Source of the DNA: Hyphomicrobiales bacterium
GTDB taxonomy: Bacteria > Pseudomonadota > Alphaproteobacteria > Rhizobiales > Rhizobiaceae
NCBI GenBank assembly: GCA_900465665.1
Contig: UBJO01000011.1
Location: 124,001-188,000, forward strand
DNA length: 64,000 nucleotides
Direction of reading: 5' to 3'
The notes below the pieces were generated by a model. The model was not told the origin of the DNA and made no database searches. It saw only the letters and a program-made list of their open reading frames with translations. This document shows positions 19,809 to 31,701 of the stretch, piece by piece; position 1 is the stretch's first letter, and the number at the start of each line of letters is the position of its first letter. The translations under genes were made by a program, and so were the position numbers.

Positions 19809-20450
19809 TCAAAGCCCCAACATCATCCGCACGGTCGATTCCATGCCACGCCCGAGAGCGCGGGTATTGTCGGCGTCGAGATGGATGCCGTCGAGCGGCG
19901 TCGTCTTGGCGACCGAATTGCCGTCGAAGAAACCGCAGCCGAGTTCGTCGGCGAGGTCCCGATAGAGCGTTGCCAGCATCGCGGATTCCTCGATGCCGCC
20001 GATGAAGGAGGCCGCGAAGGGCACGTTGGCCGTTTCGCAGATCCTCGGTGGCGCGACGATCAGGATATCCGGCGCGTCGAAATCGAACGGCCAGGCGTGG
20101 TTGCGGATCAGCCGCACCAGCCGGGCAATGCCCTGGCATGCGGCGAATGCCGATCCGGCCACGACATTCTTCATGTCGTTGGTGCCGAGGAGCAGAATGA
20201 CGAGATCGAGCGGCGCATGCGTCTGCAGGATGGTCGGCAGGACGCGGGCGCCATTGCGGTCGCAATCAGCAAGATGGTCATCGAAGGCGGTCGTCCGCCC
20301 GTTCAATCCCTCGGCGATAACCCGGACTTCGTTGCCGAGTGCAGCCTGAAGCGCACTCGGCCAACGATCCTTGTAGTCATGACGGCCGACGGAAGCGGCG
20401 TCATAACCCCAGGTCAGGCTATCACCATAGCAAAGAACGGTCTTCGTCAT
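19809..20450 (-). CDS. SGNH/GDSL family hydrolase
   Basis: A 213-residue hydrolase with the SGNH blocks: GDSLTWGYD (nucleophile Ser, about residues 9-17), GRTTAFDDH (block II Gly region), LLGTNDMK (Asn, block III) and DGIHLDADN (catalytic Asp and His, block V). It resembles arylesterase/acyl-CoA thioesterase-like GDSL enzymes and has no signal peptide. The ATG at 20450 has GGAGG upstream; a longer frame would run into pdhC. Position between pdhC and lpdA is unusual; a link to acyl-thioester metabolism is only a guess. Confidence 0.88.
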   Translation of the reverse strand: MTKTVLCYGDSLTWGYDAASVGRHDYKDRWPSALQAALGNEVRVIAEGLNGRTTAFDDHLADCDRNGARVLPTILQTHAPLDLVILLLGTNDMKNVVAGSAFAACQGIARLVRLIRNHAWPFDFDAPDILIVAPPRICETANVPFAASFIGGIEESAMLATLYRDLADELGCGFFDGNSVAKTTPLDGIHLDADNTRALGRGMESTVRMMLGL

Positions 20451-20469
20451 TTCCGCCTCCGCTGTTTCG

Positions 20470-21819
20470 TCAGACGAGCATGCCCATCGGGTTTTCGATG
20501 TAGCCCTTGAACGCCTGCAGCAACTCCGCGCCCAACGCGCCATCGACGCAGCGATGGTCGGTCGACAGCGTGACGGTCATCACGGTTGCGACAGCAAGCT
20601 GGCCGTTCTTGACGACCGGGCGCTGCTCGCCCGCGCCGACCGCGAGGATCGTTGCGTGCGGCGGGTTGATGACGGCGGCGAAGTGCTTGACGCCCATCAT
20701 GCCCATGTTGGAGACCGACGAGGTGCCGCCCTGATATTCCTCAGGCTTCAGCTTGCGATCCTTGGCACGCTTGCCGAGGTCGCGCATCTCGTTGGAGATG
20801 GCCGACAGGGTCTTTTCCTCGGCCTTGCGGATGATCGGGGTGATCAGGCCGCCCGGGATCGAGACAGCAACGCCGACATCGGCGTGCTTGTGCTTGACCA
20901 TGTTGGCTTCGGTCCAGGAGACGTTGGCATCCGGAACGTCGCGCAGAGCAAGCGCCATGGCCTTGATGACCATGTCGTTGACCGACAGCTTGTAGGCCGG
21001 CGCGCCTTCCTTGCGGGGAGCGGCGTCGTTGAGCTGGGCGCGCAGCGCCAGCAGCGCGTCGAGCTCGCAATCCACGGTGACGTAGAAGTGCGGCACGGTC
21101 TGCTTGGATTCGACCAGGCGCTTGGCGATGACCTTGCGCATGCCGTCATGCGGCACGAGTTCGTAGGAACCCGGCTCGAACAGCTTGAGAACGGTCTCGT
21201 CGGATGCGCCCTTCGGTGCGGCGGCAGGAGCCGATGCGGCAGCCTGCGGAGCTGCGGCAGGGGCAGCCTTTGCACCACCGCCAGCGACGGCGGCCTCGAC
21301 GTCGCTCTTGACGACGCGGCCATGCGGGCCGGAGCCTGCGACAGCTGCGAGATCGATACCGGCTTCCTTCGCCAGACGACGCGCGAGCGGCGAGGAGAAG
21401 GTGCGGTTGCCGCCCGTGGAAGCAGCGGCAGGCGCTGCTGCGGGTGCCGGGGCAGCCGCGGGGGTTGCGGCCGGAGCCGGAGCGGCTTCGGTCTTTGCCT
21501 CAGCCTTCGGCGCTTCGGCAGCCTTCGGTGCCGGAGCAGCCGAGCCAGCGCCGCTGGCGGCGGCAGCGACATCTTCGCCATCGGCGGCCAGAACGGCGAT
21601 CAAGGCATTGACCTTGACGCCTTCGGTGCCGGCGGGAACGACGAGCTTGGCGACGACACCTTCGTCGACCGCTTCGACTTCCATCGTCGCCTTGTCGGTT
21701 TCGATCTCGGCGATGACATCGCCAGACTTAACCGTATCGCCTTCCTTGACCAGCCACTTGGCGAGGTTGCCCTCTTCCATGGTCGGAGACAGGGCAGGCA
21801 TCGTGATGTTGATAGGCAT
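20470..21819 (-). CDS. pdhC: Pyruvate dehydrogenase E2, dihydrolipoamide acetyltransferase
   Basis: A 449-residue E2 that transfers acetyl groups from lipoamide to CoA and forms the complex core. It has one N-terminal lipoyl domain ([15 protein letters not shown], lipoyl K43), a long Ala/Pro linker, a peripheral-subunit-binding domain ([15 protein letters not shown] and [14 protein letters not shown], about 142-180) and a catalytic domain ending in [10 protein letters not shown] with the catalytic His. The lipoyl-encoding DNA is nearly identical to that at the start of pdhB. It starts 18 bp after the pdhB stop. Confidence 0.97.
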   Translation of the reverse strand: MPINITMPALSPTMEEGNLAKWLVKEGDTVKSGDVIAEIETDKATMEVEAVDEGVVAKLVVPAGTEGVKVNALIAVLAADGEDVAAAASGAGSAAPAPKAAEAPKAEAKTEAAPAPAATPAAAPAPAAAPAAASTGGNRTFSSPLARRLAKEAGIDLAAVAGSGPHGRVVKSDVEAAVAGGGAKAAPAAAPQAAASAPAAAPKGASDETVLKLFEPGSYELVPHDGMRKVIAKRLVESKQTVPHFYVTVDCELDALLALRAQLNDAAPRKEGAPAYKLSVNDMVIKAMALALRDVPDANVSWTEANMVKHKHADVGVAVSIPGGLITPIIRKAEEKTLSAISNEMRDLGKRAKDRKLKPEEYQGGTSSVSNMGMMGVKHFAAVINPPHATILAVGAGEQRPVVKNGQLAVATVMTVTLSTDHRCVDGALGAELLQAFKGYIENPMGMLV

Positions 21820-21837
21820 CGAAATACCCTTCCCTTG

Positions 21838-23220
<1,383 letters not shown>

Positions 23221-23237
23221 GGGTCTACCCTCCCCGA

Positions 23238-24284
23238 TTACAGCAGAATGTCGGTGTAGAGCTCGGATGCATCCGGCTCCGGTGCGGCCTGGGCGAAGTC
23301 GGCGCTATCGGCGACGATGTCGCGAACGTCCTTGTCGACCGCCTTGAGATCGTCCTCTGAGGCCCAGCCCTTTTCAATGAGGCGTGCCTTGACCTGCTCG
23401 ATCGGATCCTGCTCGGAGCGCATCTTCTGCACTTCTTCCTTGGAGCGATACTTCGCCGGGTCGGACATGGAGTGACCGCGATAACGATAGGTCAGCATTT
23501 CGAGAATGATCGGACCCTTGCCGGAACGGCAATGCTCGAGCGCCTCGTCGGCCGCAGCCTTGACGGCGCGAACATCCATGCCGTCGACCTGGACGCCGGG
23601 GATGCCGAAGCCGGAACCACGCAGCGAGTAGTTCGACTGCGCCGTCGCGCGGGCCGTGGACGTGCCCATGGCGTAACGGTTGTTTTCGATGATGTAGATG
23701 ATCGGGAGCTTCCACAGAGCAGCCATGTTGAAGCTCTCGTAGACCTGGCCCTGGTTGGCGGCGCCGTCGCCGAAATAGGCGATCGAGACGCTGTCATTGC
23801 CGCGATAGCGGTTGGCGAAGGCGAGACCGGTGCCGAGCGACACCTGTGCGCCGACGATGCCGTGACCGCCGTAGAAATGCTTCTCCTTGGAGAACATGTG
23901 CATCGAGCCGCCCTTGCCACGGGAGTAGCCGTCGATGCGGCCGGTCAGCTCGGCCATGACGCCGCGTGCGGTCATGCCGGTTGCCAGCATGTGACCGTGG
24001 TCGCGGTAAGCGGTGATGACCTGGTCACCTTCCTTCTGCGCCATCTGCATGCCGACGACGACAGCTTCCTGACCGATATAAAGGTGACAGAAACCGCCGA
24101 TGAAGCCCATGCCGTAAAGCTGGCCCGCCTTCTCTTCGAAACGGCGGATGAGTAGCATTTCGCGATAAGCCTTGAGCTCTTCGTCACGATCGAAATCGGC
24201 CACCGGGCCGCCATTCGATGCCTTGGCTGCGGGCTTTGCGCTTGTCTTACGGCTGGAAACGGTCGCGTTTTTTCGCGGAGCCAT
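23238..24284 (-). CDS. pdhA: Pyruvate dehydrogenase E1 alpha subunit
   Basis: A 348-residue thiamine-diphosphate enzyme subunit. The ThDP/Mg motif is [18 protein letters not shown] to ENN, and the regulatory-loop-like segment [15 protein letters not shown] is present. The N-terminal 30 residues are Lys/Ser/Ala-rich ([19 protein letters not shown]) and likely mediate docking. It is the first gene of pdhABC. Its 146-bp upstream region holds a perfect FNR/FixK-type palindrome about 108 bp before the ATG, which suggests oxygen-linked control. Confidence 0.97.
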   Translation of the reverse strand: MAPRKNATVSSRKTSAKPAAKASNGGPVADFDRDEELKAYREMLLIRRFEEKAGQLYGMGFIGGFCHLYIGQEAVVVGMQMAQKEGDQVITAYRDHGHMLATGMTARGVMAELTGRIDGYSRGKGGSMHMFSKEKHFYGGHGIVGAQVSLGTGLAFANRYRGNDSVSIAYFGDGAANQGQVYESFNMAALWKLPIIYIIENNRYAMGTSTARATAQSNYSLRGSGFGIPGVQVDGMDVRAVKAAADEALEHCRSGKGPIILEMLTYRYRGHSMSDPAKYRSKEEVQKMRSEQDPIEQVKARLIEKGWASEDDLKAVDKDVRDIVADSADFAQAAPEPDASELYTDILL

Positions 24285-24355
24285 TCAACCCTCCCTATGG
24301 GTTTATCGGTTCTTGGGTGGTGCGCACCATAAGGAAGAAATTTCGCCGCAGCAAT

Positions 24356-24384
24356 GCCATAATTGCATGGCTCGTATTCATCAA
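24356..24384 (-). promoter_or_regulatory. Candidate sigma70 promoter for pdhABC
   Basis: On the minus strand TTGATG (24379-24384) and TATGGC (24356-24361) are 17 bases apart, about 72 bp upstream of the pdhA ATG. The -10 match is weak. The FNR-like site centred at 24398.5 would be about 49 bp upstream of a start near 24349. Confidence 0.3.
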
Positions 24385-24391
24385 TAAGCCA

Positions 24392-24405
24392 TTGATAAAT
24401 ATCAA
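24392..24405. promoter_or_regulatory. Perfect FNR/FixK-type binding site upstream of pdhA
   Basis: TTGAT-AAAT-ATCAA is a full match to the anaerobox consensus TTGAT-N4-ATCAA bound by FnrN, FixK and related CRP/FNR regulators. It lies in the intergenic region between ftsB and pdhA. A further ATTGA/TCAAT pair at 24380-24394 overlaps one arm. No other exact match was noticed in the window. Confidence 0.6.
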
Positions 24406-24412
24406 TTTATTT

Positions 24413-24440
24413 CGATTAACCGGAATCCAGTTAATTCGAA
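24413..24440. repeat. Imperfect inverted repeat at the ftsB-pdhA junction
   Basis: Arms TCGATTAACCGGA and TCCAGTTAATTCGA pair around one central A with one mismatch and one extra base. It spans the ftsB stop codon at 24431-24433. It may be a weak transcript-end hairpin, but no clear U-tract follows on the minus strand. Confidence 0.35.
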
Positions 24441-24751
24441 TAATGATTGAATATGACGACCTCATCGGCGCGGGAGAAGTTCAGCTGAAGACGGGCCTTC
24501 TCGTCCAGCATGTCCCTATCCATGGAACCATCACTTAGGAGCGCCACCTGCTTTTCAAGGTGTTCGCGCTTATTTTTAAGCACGGCCAGCTCTCTTTCGC
24601 GCGTGATGCGCTGGCGCTCGAACACTTCGGTCGCGCGCAGGCCGTAGTCGCCATGGATGCAATGGTAGCCGAAGTAGGAGAGAAACGCGACCGCCATCGC
24701 CGGAATGACGAAACGGCCGATCTTTTTCTTCTTATGATGCTTGGTCCACAT
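24431..24751 (-). CDS. ftsB: Septum formation initiator FtsB/DivIC family protein
   Basis: A 106-residue bitopic division protein. A short basic cytoplasmic N-terminus (WTKHHKKKKIGR) precedes one membrane helix (FVIPAMAVAFLSYFGYHCI, about 13-31) and a periplasmic coiled coil with a leucine/heptad pattern (RERELAVLKNKREHLEKQVALL). FtsB bridges FtsL and FtsQ in the divisome. I chose MWTKHH at 24751, the usual rhizobial start; 24772 is an alternative. The eno-ftsB-pdhA order is common in alphaproteobacteria. Confidence 0.9.
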   Translation of the reverse strand: MWTKHHKKKKIGRFVIPAMAVAFLSYFGYHCIHGDYGLRATEVFERQRITRERELAVLKNKREHLEKQVALLSDGSMDRDMLDEKARLQLNFSRADEVVIFNHYSN

Positions 24752-24836
24752 ACACGCATTCTCGAAACGCATTACCCTTGACCAGAAGACTACCGGGCAG
24801 AGATTAACCGTCCGTTGACTATGAACGCGGCGCAAC

Positions 24837-24866
24837 AAAAAACCCGCGCCGGTGAAGGCGCGGGTT
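24837..24866 (-). terminator. Intrinsic terminator after eno
   Basis: AACCCGCGCC and GGCGCGGGTT (24841-24850 and 24857-24866) form a perfect 10-bp stem with a 6-base loop. Read on the minus strand it is followed by a run of six U residues (24837-24842). It lies 24 bp beyond the eno stop and separates eno from ftsB. Confidence 0.8.
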
Positions 24867-24889
24867 CCAAATGCCTGAAATAAGACGAC

Positions 24890-26272
<1,383 letters not shown>

Positions 26273-26317
26273 TTATTCCTCGTGGCCTAATACACGAACG
26301 TGTCAGTCTTTTGAACG

Positions 26318-27160
26318 TCAGCCCTTGGCGATGGCGTCGAAGGCCAGCAGCTTTTCCAGCAGGCGCGGCATATCCTTGAGATAGACCATGTTCGGGCCAT
26401 CCGACGGCGCGTTGTCGGGATCTTCGTGCGTCTCGACGAACACACCGGCGACACCGACGGCGACCGCCGCACGCGCCAGCGTTTCCACGAATTCGCGCTG
26501 GCCGCCACTGGAGCCACCCTGCCCGCCCGGCTGCTGTACCGAATGGGTCGCATCGAAGACAACAGGCGCACCCATGGCTTCCATGATCGGCAGAGAGCGC
26601 ATGTCGGAGACCAGCGTGTTGTAGCCGAAGGAAGCGCCGCGTTCGCACAGCATGATGTTCGGGTTGCCGCTGGCATTCAGCTTGGCCAGCACGTTCTTCA
26701 TGTCCCAGGGCGCCAGGAACTGGCCCTTCTTGACGTTGATGGCGCGGCCGGTCTTGGCGGCGGCGACCAGCAGGTCCGTCTGCCGGCTAAGAAAGGCCGG
26801 GATCTGCAGCACATCGACGACAGTGGCGACTTCGGCGCACTGCTCCTCGGTGTGGATGTCCGTGAGAACGGGGAAGCCATATTCCTTCTTGAGATCGGCG
26901 AACACTTCAAGCGCCGTTTCAAGCCCGATACCACGCTGGGCCGACAGCGACGTGCGGTTGGCCTTGTCGAAGGAGGACTTGTAGACAAGGCCGATACCGA
27001 GCTTGTCGCAGAGCTCCTTTAGCGTGCCGGCGATCATGAAGGCATGGTCGCGGCTTTCCATCTGGCAGGGGCCGGCGATCAGCGACAGCTTGCCGGTGTT
27101 GGAAAACACCACACGGCCGGCGCCTTCGCCAACGGCCACCTCGGAATTGGTTTCAGTCAT
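26318..27160 (-). CDS. kdsA: 3-deoxy-8-phosphooctulonate (Kdo-8-P) synthase
   Basis: A 280-residue TIM-barrel aldolase that condenses PEP with arabinose-5-phosphate, the first committed step to Kdo of the LPS inner core. It shows the family segments [14 protein letters not shown] (about 28-41), [24 protein letters not shown] and [15 protein letters not shown]. The ATG overlaps the stop of the upstream VOC gene as ATGA, so the two are coupled. It complements the lpx genes at 33-37 kb. Confidence 0.97.
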   Translation of the reverse strand: MTETNSEVAVGEGAGRVVFSNTGKLSLIAGPCQMESRDHAFMIAGTLKELCDKLGIGLVYKSSFDKANRTSLSAQRGIGLETALEVFADLKKEYGFPVLTDIHTEEQCAEVATVVDVLQIPAFLSRQTDLLVAAAKTGRAINVKKGQFLAPWDMKNVLAKLNASGNPNIMLCERGASFGYNTLVSDMRSLPIMEAMGAPVVFDATHSVQQPGGQGGSSGGQREFVETLARAAVAVGVAGVFVETHEDPDNAPSDGPNMVYLKDMPRLLEKLLAFDAIAKG

Positions 27161-28041
27161 CGTTTCTCCTCGAAGGCGAAGAGCGCGCCCTGGCCGGGTG
27201 CGGCCTTCACCAGAATTCGATTGTTCTTGCGTGTATAGGTGATCCCGTTAGCAGCCAAATGCGCCTCTGTCACGGCGAGATCGGCAACGGAAAAGACAAT
27301 CGCCGCGCCGCGCAGGCCGCGATCGGCCTTGGGCTCGGAGAGATCGTAATAGGCGTTCAAGCCATCCGGCGACAGGATATTGATACGGGCGTTGCCGGCA
27401 TCCAGACTGACACCGAAGGCCTCCTCGCGGGTCGCCTGCGCATCAGACGCCAACTGCAACAGCGGCGCGAACGCCTTCGGATCGGAGGACGAGAGCACGA
27501 TCGACAGGATGCCCAAAACGCCGTTCGCATGCGTTTCCAACGCCTTGCGGTCGCTGGGCAGCGGGTTGACGCGCTGGCAGGCGAAGAGGAAGAAATCGGG
27601 CGCGCGTAGATCGGCCGCGAAAGCGAGGCGGAACGCGGCGGTCGCCTCGGAACTATCCGGCATCTTCATCTGCCTGGCAAATTGCAGCATCTCGCCGCCG
27701 CTCATGCCATCGGCGAGAAAGCGTGTGTGATCACTGTCGGCATCAGGCGTCCCGAAGACGATCGCCGACAGCCCGTCATCGCCGCAGCGGAAGCGAAAGG
27801 CGCGGTCGCGGGCGGTGAAGACGTTGCCATCGCCGATGGCCGCTTCGTAAGTCTCCAGGCTGGCGATGCCGAGCGGCTCGAGATAGGTTTTGTCGGCGAA
27901 GAAGACGCAGGCATTCTCGGTGCCGAATGGGTGCCGCGCATCGGCGGCGACGGTAAAACCGAGCTTACCCAGGCGCTCGCGCGCCATCTCGATGTTGACG
28001 ACCGGCAGCACCACGTGGTCCAGAGGATGGGGGTCACTCAT
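27157..28041 (-). CDS. VOC (glyoxalase-like) family protein
   Basis: A 294-residue protein with two vicinal-oxygen-chelate-like halves: [21 protein letters not shown] at the N-terminus and a second beta-alpha module near [22 protein letters not shown] at the C-terminus. The fold usually binds a divalent metal and the family includes lyases, dioxygenases and resistance proteins; the substrate is unknown. The ATG at 28041 has GGGAGG eight bases upstream, so I prefer it to a start at 28089. It overlaps kdsA by ATGA. Divergent from lexA, with 199 bp between them. Confidence 0.8.
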   Translation of the reverse strand: MSDPHPLDHVVLPVVNIEMARERLGKLGFTVAADARHPFGTENACVFFADKTYLEPLGIASLETYEAAIGDGNVFTARDRAFRFRCGDDGLSAIVFGTPDADSDHTRFLADGMSGGEMLQFARQMKMPDSSEATAAFRLAFAADLRAPDFFLFACQRVNPLPSDRKALETHANGVLGILSIVLSSSDPKAFAPLLQLASDAQATREEAFGVSLDAGNARINILSPDGLNAYYDLSEPKADRGLRGAAIVFSVADLAVTEAHLAANGITYTRKNNRILVKAAPGQGALFAFEEKR

Positions 28042-28177
28042 CAGCAAATCCTCCCGAAATCGGCAGAGATGTGCGCTGGCTTTCGCCACAATGCAAGAGG
28101 CGAGCCCGGTTAAATCGAATGAAGTGCAAAATCGCGACGATTCCGAGCCAAGTTTTACGAAAATTTAGGCACTTGCG

Positions 28178-28192
28178 GAACACATATGGAAC
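28178..28192. promoter_or_regulatory. LexA (SOS) box upstream of lexA
   Basis: GAAC-N7-GAAC here is the reverse complement of GTTC-N7-GTTC, the direct-repeat SOS box of alphaproteobacteria. It lies 49 bp upstream of the lexA ATG, consistent with autorepression. It could also act on the divergent VOC-kdsA genes. Confidence 0.88.
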
Positions 28193-28240
28193 ATATAGTG
28201 TCCGTTCTGGCTTTGTTTCACGACTCTGGGGTTCACTTCG

Positions 28241-28966
28241 ATGCTGACACGCAAGCAACAAGAACTGCTTCTGTTCATTCATGAGCGGATGAAAGAGTCG
28301 GGCGTTCCGCCATCCTTCGATGAAATGAAGGATGCACTCGATCTCGCATCAAAATCCGGCATTCACCGGCTGATCACCGCGCTGGAAGAGCGCGGCTTCA
28401 TTCGCCGGCTGCCGAACCGAGCGCGCGCGCTCGAGGTGATCAAGCTGCCGGAAGCCTATAATCCGAGCCTGCAGCCGCGACGCGGCTTCTCGCCGAGCGT
28501 CATTGAAGGCAGCCTCGGCAAGCCGCAGCCGGTGGCCGCAGCCCCTGCCCCGAAGGCCGCGCCGAGCGCCGACAACGGCAACTCAGCGTCCGTTCCCGTC
28601 ATGGGCCGCATCGCCGCCGGTGTGCCGATCTCGGCGATCCAGAACAACACCCACGACATCACCGTCCCCGCCGACATGCTCGGCTCCGGCGAGCACTACG
28701 CGCTCGAGGTCAAGGGCGACTCGATGATCGAAGCCGGCATTTTCGACGGCGACACCGTCATCATCCGCAACGGCAACACCGCCAACCCCGGCGATATCGT
28801 TGTGGCGCTTGTCGATGACGAGGAAGCGACGCTGAAGCGCTTCCGCCGCAAGGGCGCCTCGATCGCGCTGGAAGCCGCGAACCCGGCTTACGAAACGCGT
28901 ATTTTCGGGCCCGACCGCGTCAAGGTTCAGGGCAAGCTCGTCGGGCTTATTCGCCGGTATCACTGA
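28241..28966 (+). CDS. lexA: SOS repressor LexA
   Basis: A 241-residue transcriptional repressor. The N-terminal winged helix-turn-helix ([17 protein letters not shown], then [20 protein letters not shown]) recognises the SOS box. A proline/alanine-rich linker precedes the self-cleavage site A126-G127 (GRIAAGVPI) and the peptidase dyad S161 (GDSMIEAG) and K199 (ATLKRF). RecA filaments stimulate cleavage after DNA damage. A GTTC-N7-GTTC-type site is present upstream. The 3' end overlaps the convergent comEC gene by 7 bp. Confidence 0.98.
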   Translation: MLTRKQQELLLFIHERMKESGVPPSFDEMKDALDLASKSGIHRLITALEERGFIRRLPNRARALEVIKLPEAYNPSLQPRRGFSPSVIEGSLGKPQPVAAAPAPKAAPSADNGNSASVPVMGRIAAGVPISAIQNNTHDITVPADMLGSGEHYALEVKGDSMIEAGIFDGDTVIIRNGNTANPGDIVVALVDDEEATLKRFRRKGASIALEAANPAYETRIFGPDRVKVQGKLVGLIRRYH

Positions 28967-31308
28967 GTGGTGACGTCACTAGTTGGTGACGGATCATCGC
29001 TGAAGCTGTCGTTGCGCCAGTCATAGGCGCGATGGCGCATCCACGGGCGACCGACGCTTTCATAGGCTGTTTTGACGACCGGCGCCCCCTGCTCGTCGAT
29101 GCGGATTTCGACGGCGCCCGATCGCCTGAGGGTTTCGCCGGTCAATAGCATTGCGCCGGAACGGCATGTCGCCTGGCGCAGACGGACAGGCGTGATGACG
29201 ATATCGGCAACGTCGCAGGCAGGACCGAGATAGGCGGCGTTTTCGAGCATCGCGATGATGTAGCCGCTGTCGAGCGCTGTCACGCACCAGGCCGTCTTCA
29301 GGCACTGAAAAGCGCTGTCATTTGTGGACGCTGCGGCATCGCGCATCATGGCGCGGGCTTCGCCTTGTTGTTTCAGTGTCAGCCTTGGTCGCGGCTCTCC
29401 CCTCTTCGGGATGGGCAAGGCCTCGCCTTCAAGCATGTCAGGCGGCTTGTGTTCTTCGATCGCGAGCGCGCGTTGCCATTGCCCGAAGATGAAGTCGGGC
29501 GGGCGTTCGCGGTTGCTGGCGAGGCCGTCGCCTGTGACTGCCGCCACGAGGCTCCCATCCTCGGAGACGACCAGCTCGGGCGCAGGTGCCGCAGGCAGCA
29601 GAACAACGACGAGCGTTGCAAGCGCGGCTCCCACAGCGCCGATCCATCGCAGCCGTGTCCGCATCAGCCCCCAGACTAGGAAGCCGAGCACGGCGATCGG
29701 GAAATACCATTCCGGTATCCGCCCGATATCGACACTGCCGCCCCAGCCGGAAACCATCTTGGCGATGTCGATCACCAGATCCAGCCCGAAGCCGGCGACG
29801 GTCCATAGTGGCGCGTCCAGACCAAAGGGCGTCGCCAACATCGCGAGCATTCCGAAAGGCATGACGATGAAGGAGATAACGGGCATTGCAAGCAGGTTGG
29901 CGGGAAGGCCGTAGCCGCTCAGCCGATGAAAATGCTCGATCGAAAACAGCGCCGTCGAGAAACCGCCGATCATCGAGGTCAGCGCGATGCCGCCAAAGAA
30001 GCGAAGCGTGACCATGACCGGCTTTATCGCGGGATGCGTGAGAAAAACGCTTTCGCGATGCCGCCTCCTAGTCCAGACAGCAAAGCCCGCGACCAGCGCC
30101 AGCGTCGCGGCGTAGGACATCTGGAAGCTGGGGCCCAGCACCTCCGATGGTGACATCAGGATGATCAGCAGCGCCGAGAGCGCGATGTTGCGCAGGCTGA
30201 TCGAGGGGCGATCGAACAGCACCGCGACCAGCATGATCGCCATCATGATAAAGGCGCGCTCGGCGGAGACGGCGAAGCCCGAGATCATGTAATAGGCGGT
30301 CAGCGCCAGAAGCGCGCTGCCGGCGGCGAGCTTCTTGGTCGGATAGGCCTGCGCGAAGCCAGGAAACAGTCCAAAGAACAGCCGCAGCCCGACAAAGCAG
30401 ATGCCGGCCGACAGCGCCATGTTGAGGCCCGAGATCGCGACGATATGCGCGAGGCCGGATTGGCGCAGGGCCTCCGTCGTCTCGTTGGAGATAGCGCGTC
30501 TCTCATCGGTGACAAGCGAGGCGGCGAAGGCGCCGGTATCATCAGGCAGGATGCTGCGAATGCGGTCGCCAATACTGCTGCGCAAGCCGTAGAGCCATTC
30601 CACGGCGCGATCGGCGGCAGAGAGATCGGCGATATCGGTCTGCGACGCGATGGGCTGCGGAACGCCGTAGAAGAAGCCGTTGGCGCCGATGCCGTCGAAA
30701 TAGGCGGAGAAGGCGAAATCGTTCAGTTCGGGGAGCGCAGGTCCGGCTGGCGGCGTCAGGCGCACACGGCCTCTGAGCCATCCGCCGACCGCGACGGGCT
30801 CTCCTGCACGCGCGACGAGCGAGACCTGCTGCGGCGAACGCTTGAGCGCGGGCTCGTCCGTGCGCGTTACCCTGACGATGTAGCGCCAGCGGCCGTTGTC
30901 ATCTCCCTCGCGCCGTTCCACGCGGCCGGTCACAGTCGTGGTCACCGGTGTGTCGAGAACGATGGTATCAGCGCGCCACGTCTCGAGTTGCGCCGCGAAC
31001 ATGCCGAGGACGACAAGCAGGCCTGATATCGCCACGCGGCGGGTCGCGACGCGCGCAGCGCCGGCCAAGACAAAGACGAGACCGAAGAGGATAGCCCAGG
31101 CAAGGAGCCGCATAGGGGGCATATCGACGGCGAGCCGGAACCAGGCGACGGCGCCAGCGCCGAGGAAGACGGGCGACGCCAGGAAAAAGCGGCCGTGGTC
31201 GAATTCCGTGCTGAATGCCTGTGCTGCGAAGGATGCCTGACGATTGATCCCTCGGCTTGCGCGACTCAGAAAACCCGACGTCGACTGCGTCAATGGCGCG
31301 CGCGTCAT
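28960..31308 (-). CDS. comEC: ComEC/Rec2 family DNA-uptake membrane channel
   Basis: About 782 residues. Polytopic membrane protein with an N-terminal DUF4131-like region ([15 protein letters not shown], followed by an OB-like segment with [19 protein letters not shown]) and the central competence domain containing [19 protein letters not shown] and [15 protein letters not shown]. The C-terminal region resembles the metallo-beta-lactamase-like part but lacks an HxHxDH zinc motif, as in many alphaproteobacterial ComEC proteins. It would carry single-stranded DNA across the inner membrane. The start is uncertain: ATG at 31308, 31374 or 31407 and TTG at 31440 are all in frame without a strong ribosome site. 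Confidence 0.87.
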   Translation of the reverse strand: MTRAPLTQSTSGFLSRASRGINRQASFAAQAFSTEFDHGRFFLASPVFLGAGAVAWFRLAVDMPPMRLLAWAILFGLVFVLAGAARVATRRVAISGLLVVLGMFAAQLETWRADTIVLDTPVTTTVTGRVERREGDDNGRWRYIVRVTRTDEPALKRSPQQVSLVARAGEPVAVGGWLRGRVRLTPPAGPALPELNDFAFSAYFDGIGANGFFYGVPQPIASQTDIADLSAADRAVEWLYGLRSSIGDRIRSILPDDTGAFAASLVTDERRAISNETTEALRQSGLAHIVAISGLNMALSAGICFVGLRLFFGLFPGFAQAYPTKKLAAGSALLALTAYYMISGFAVSAERAFIMMAIMLVAVLFDRPSISLRNIALSALLIILMSPSEVLGPSFQMSYAATLALVAGFAVWTRRRHRESVFLTHPAIKPVMVTLRFFGGIALTSMIGGFSTALFSIEHFHRLSGYGLPANLLAMPVISFIVMPFGMLAMLATPFGLDAPLWTVAGFGLDLVIDIAKMVSGWGGSVDIGRIPEWYFPIAVLGFLVWGLMRTRLRWIGAVGAALATLVVVLLPAAPAPELVVSEDGSLVAAVTGDGLASNRERPPDFIFGQWQRALAIEEHKPPDMLEGEALPIPKRGEPRPRLTLKQQGEARAMMRDAAASTNDSAFQCLKTAWCVTALDSGYIIAMLENAAYLGPACDVADIVITPVRLRQATCRSGAMLLTGETLRRSGAVEIRIDEQGAPVVKTAYESVGRPWMRHRAYDWRNDSFSDDPSPTSDVTTQ

Positions 31309-31701
31309 TATGGCACGGGCATTTTGCCCTGTTACGGCCGGCAAATTGGCAATTTGCGCCGCTTCGGGTGGCATCAAAACGACGTGACTGGCATTCAACT
31401 CCGGCATGCAACGACACCCGAAAGCCACCCTGACCTGCAATCAGAATGAGGCCGGTGGAGCCGAAACGCAACTATAATCGTTTGAATTCAAACGGGAAAT
31501 AAAACCATCAAAAATGTCAGGTTTATCATTGACTTCCGCTATGCGGAGACGACATCGCTGGAGTGCTTAAAAGTTGATACTGCGATGCACAAAATGGCAT
31601 CACGGTAACTTGGCATTAGGCGCGCGATCATATAGCTATCGCAGACGACGCTTAACCCTATGGCGCTTTTAAGGCGCCAACCGCCAGTTTGGAGGATCAG
31701 A
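31309..31701. other. Intergenic region comEC-gltA
   Basis: About 390 bp divergent region (260 bp if comEC starts further upstream). It contains a perfect 16-bp palindrome (31479-31494), a possible gltA promoter with TTGGCA at 31610-31615 and TATAGC at 31631-31636 (15-base spacing, short), and a GGCGC...GCGCC hairpin at 31662-31678 in the gltA leader. I see no RNA gene and no coding remnant. Confidence 0.5.
31479..31494. promoter_or_regulatory. Perfect 16-bp palindrome upstream of gltA
   Basis: CGTTTGAATTCAAACG reads identically on both strands and lies 207 bp upstream of the gltA ATG in an AT-richer stretch. Its symmetry suggests a dimeric regulator site. It does not match the FNR, LexA, Irr or RirA consensus sequences I know. 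Confidence 0.5.

Noticed and set aside
24416-24436. CtrA site TTAA-N7-TTAA near ftsB
   Set aside because: The two TTAA elements are eleven bases apart, not seven, and form an inverted repeat instead.
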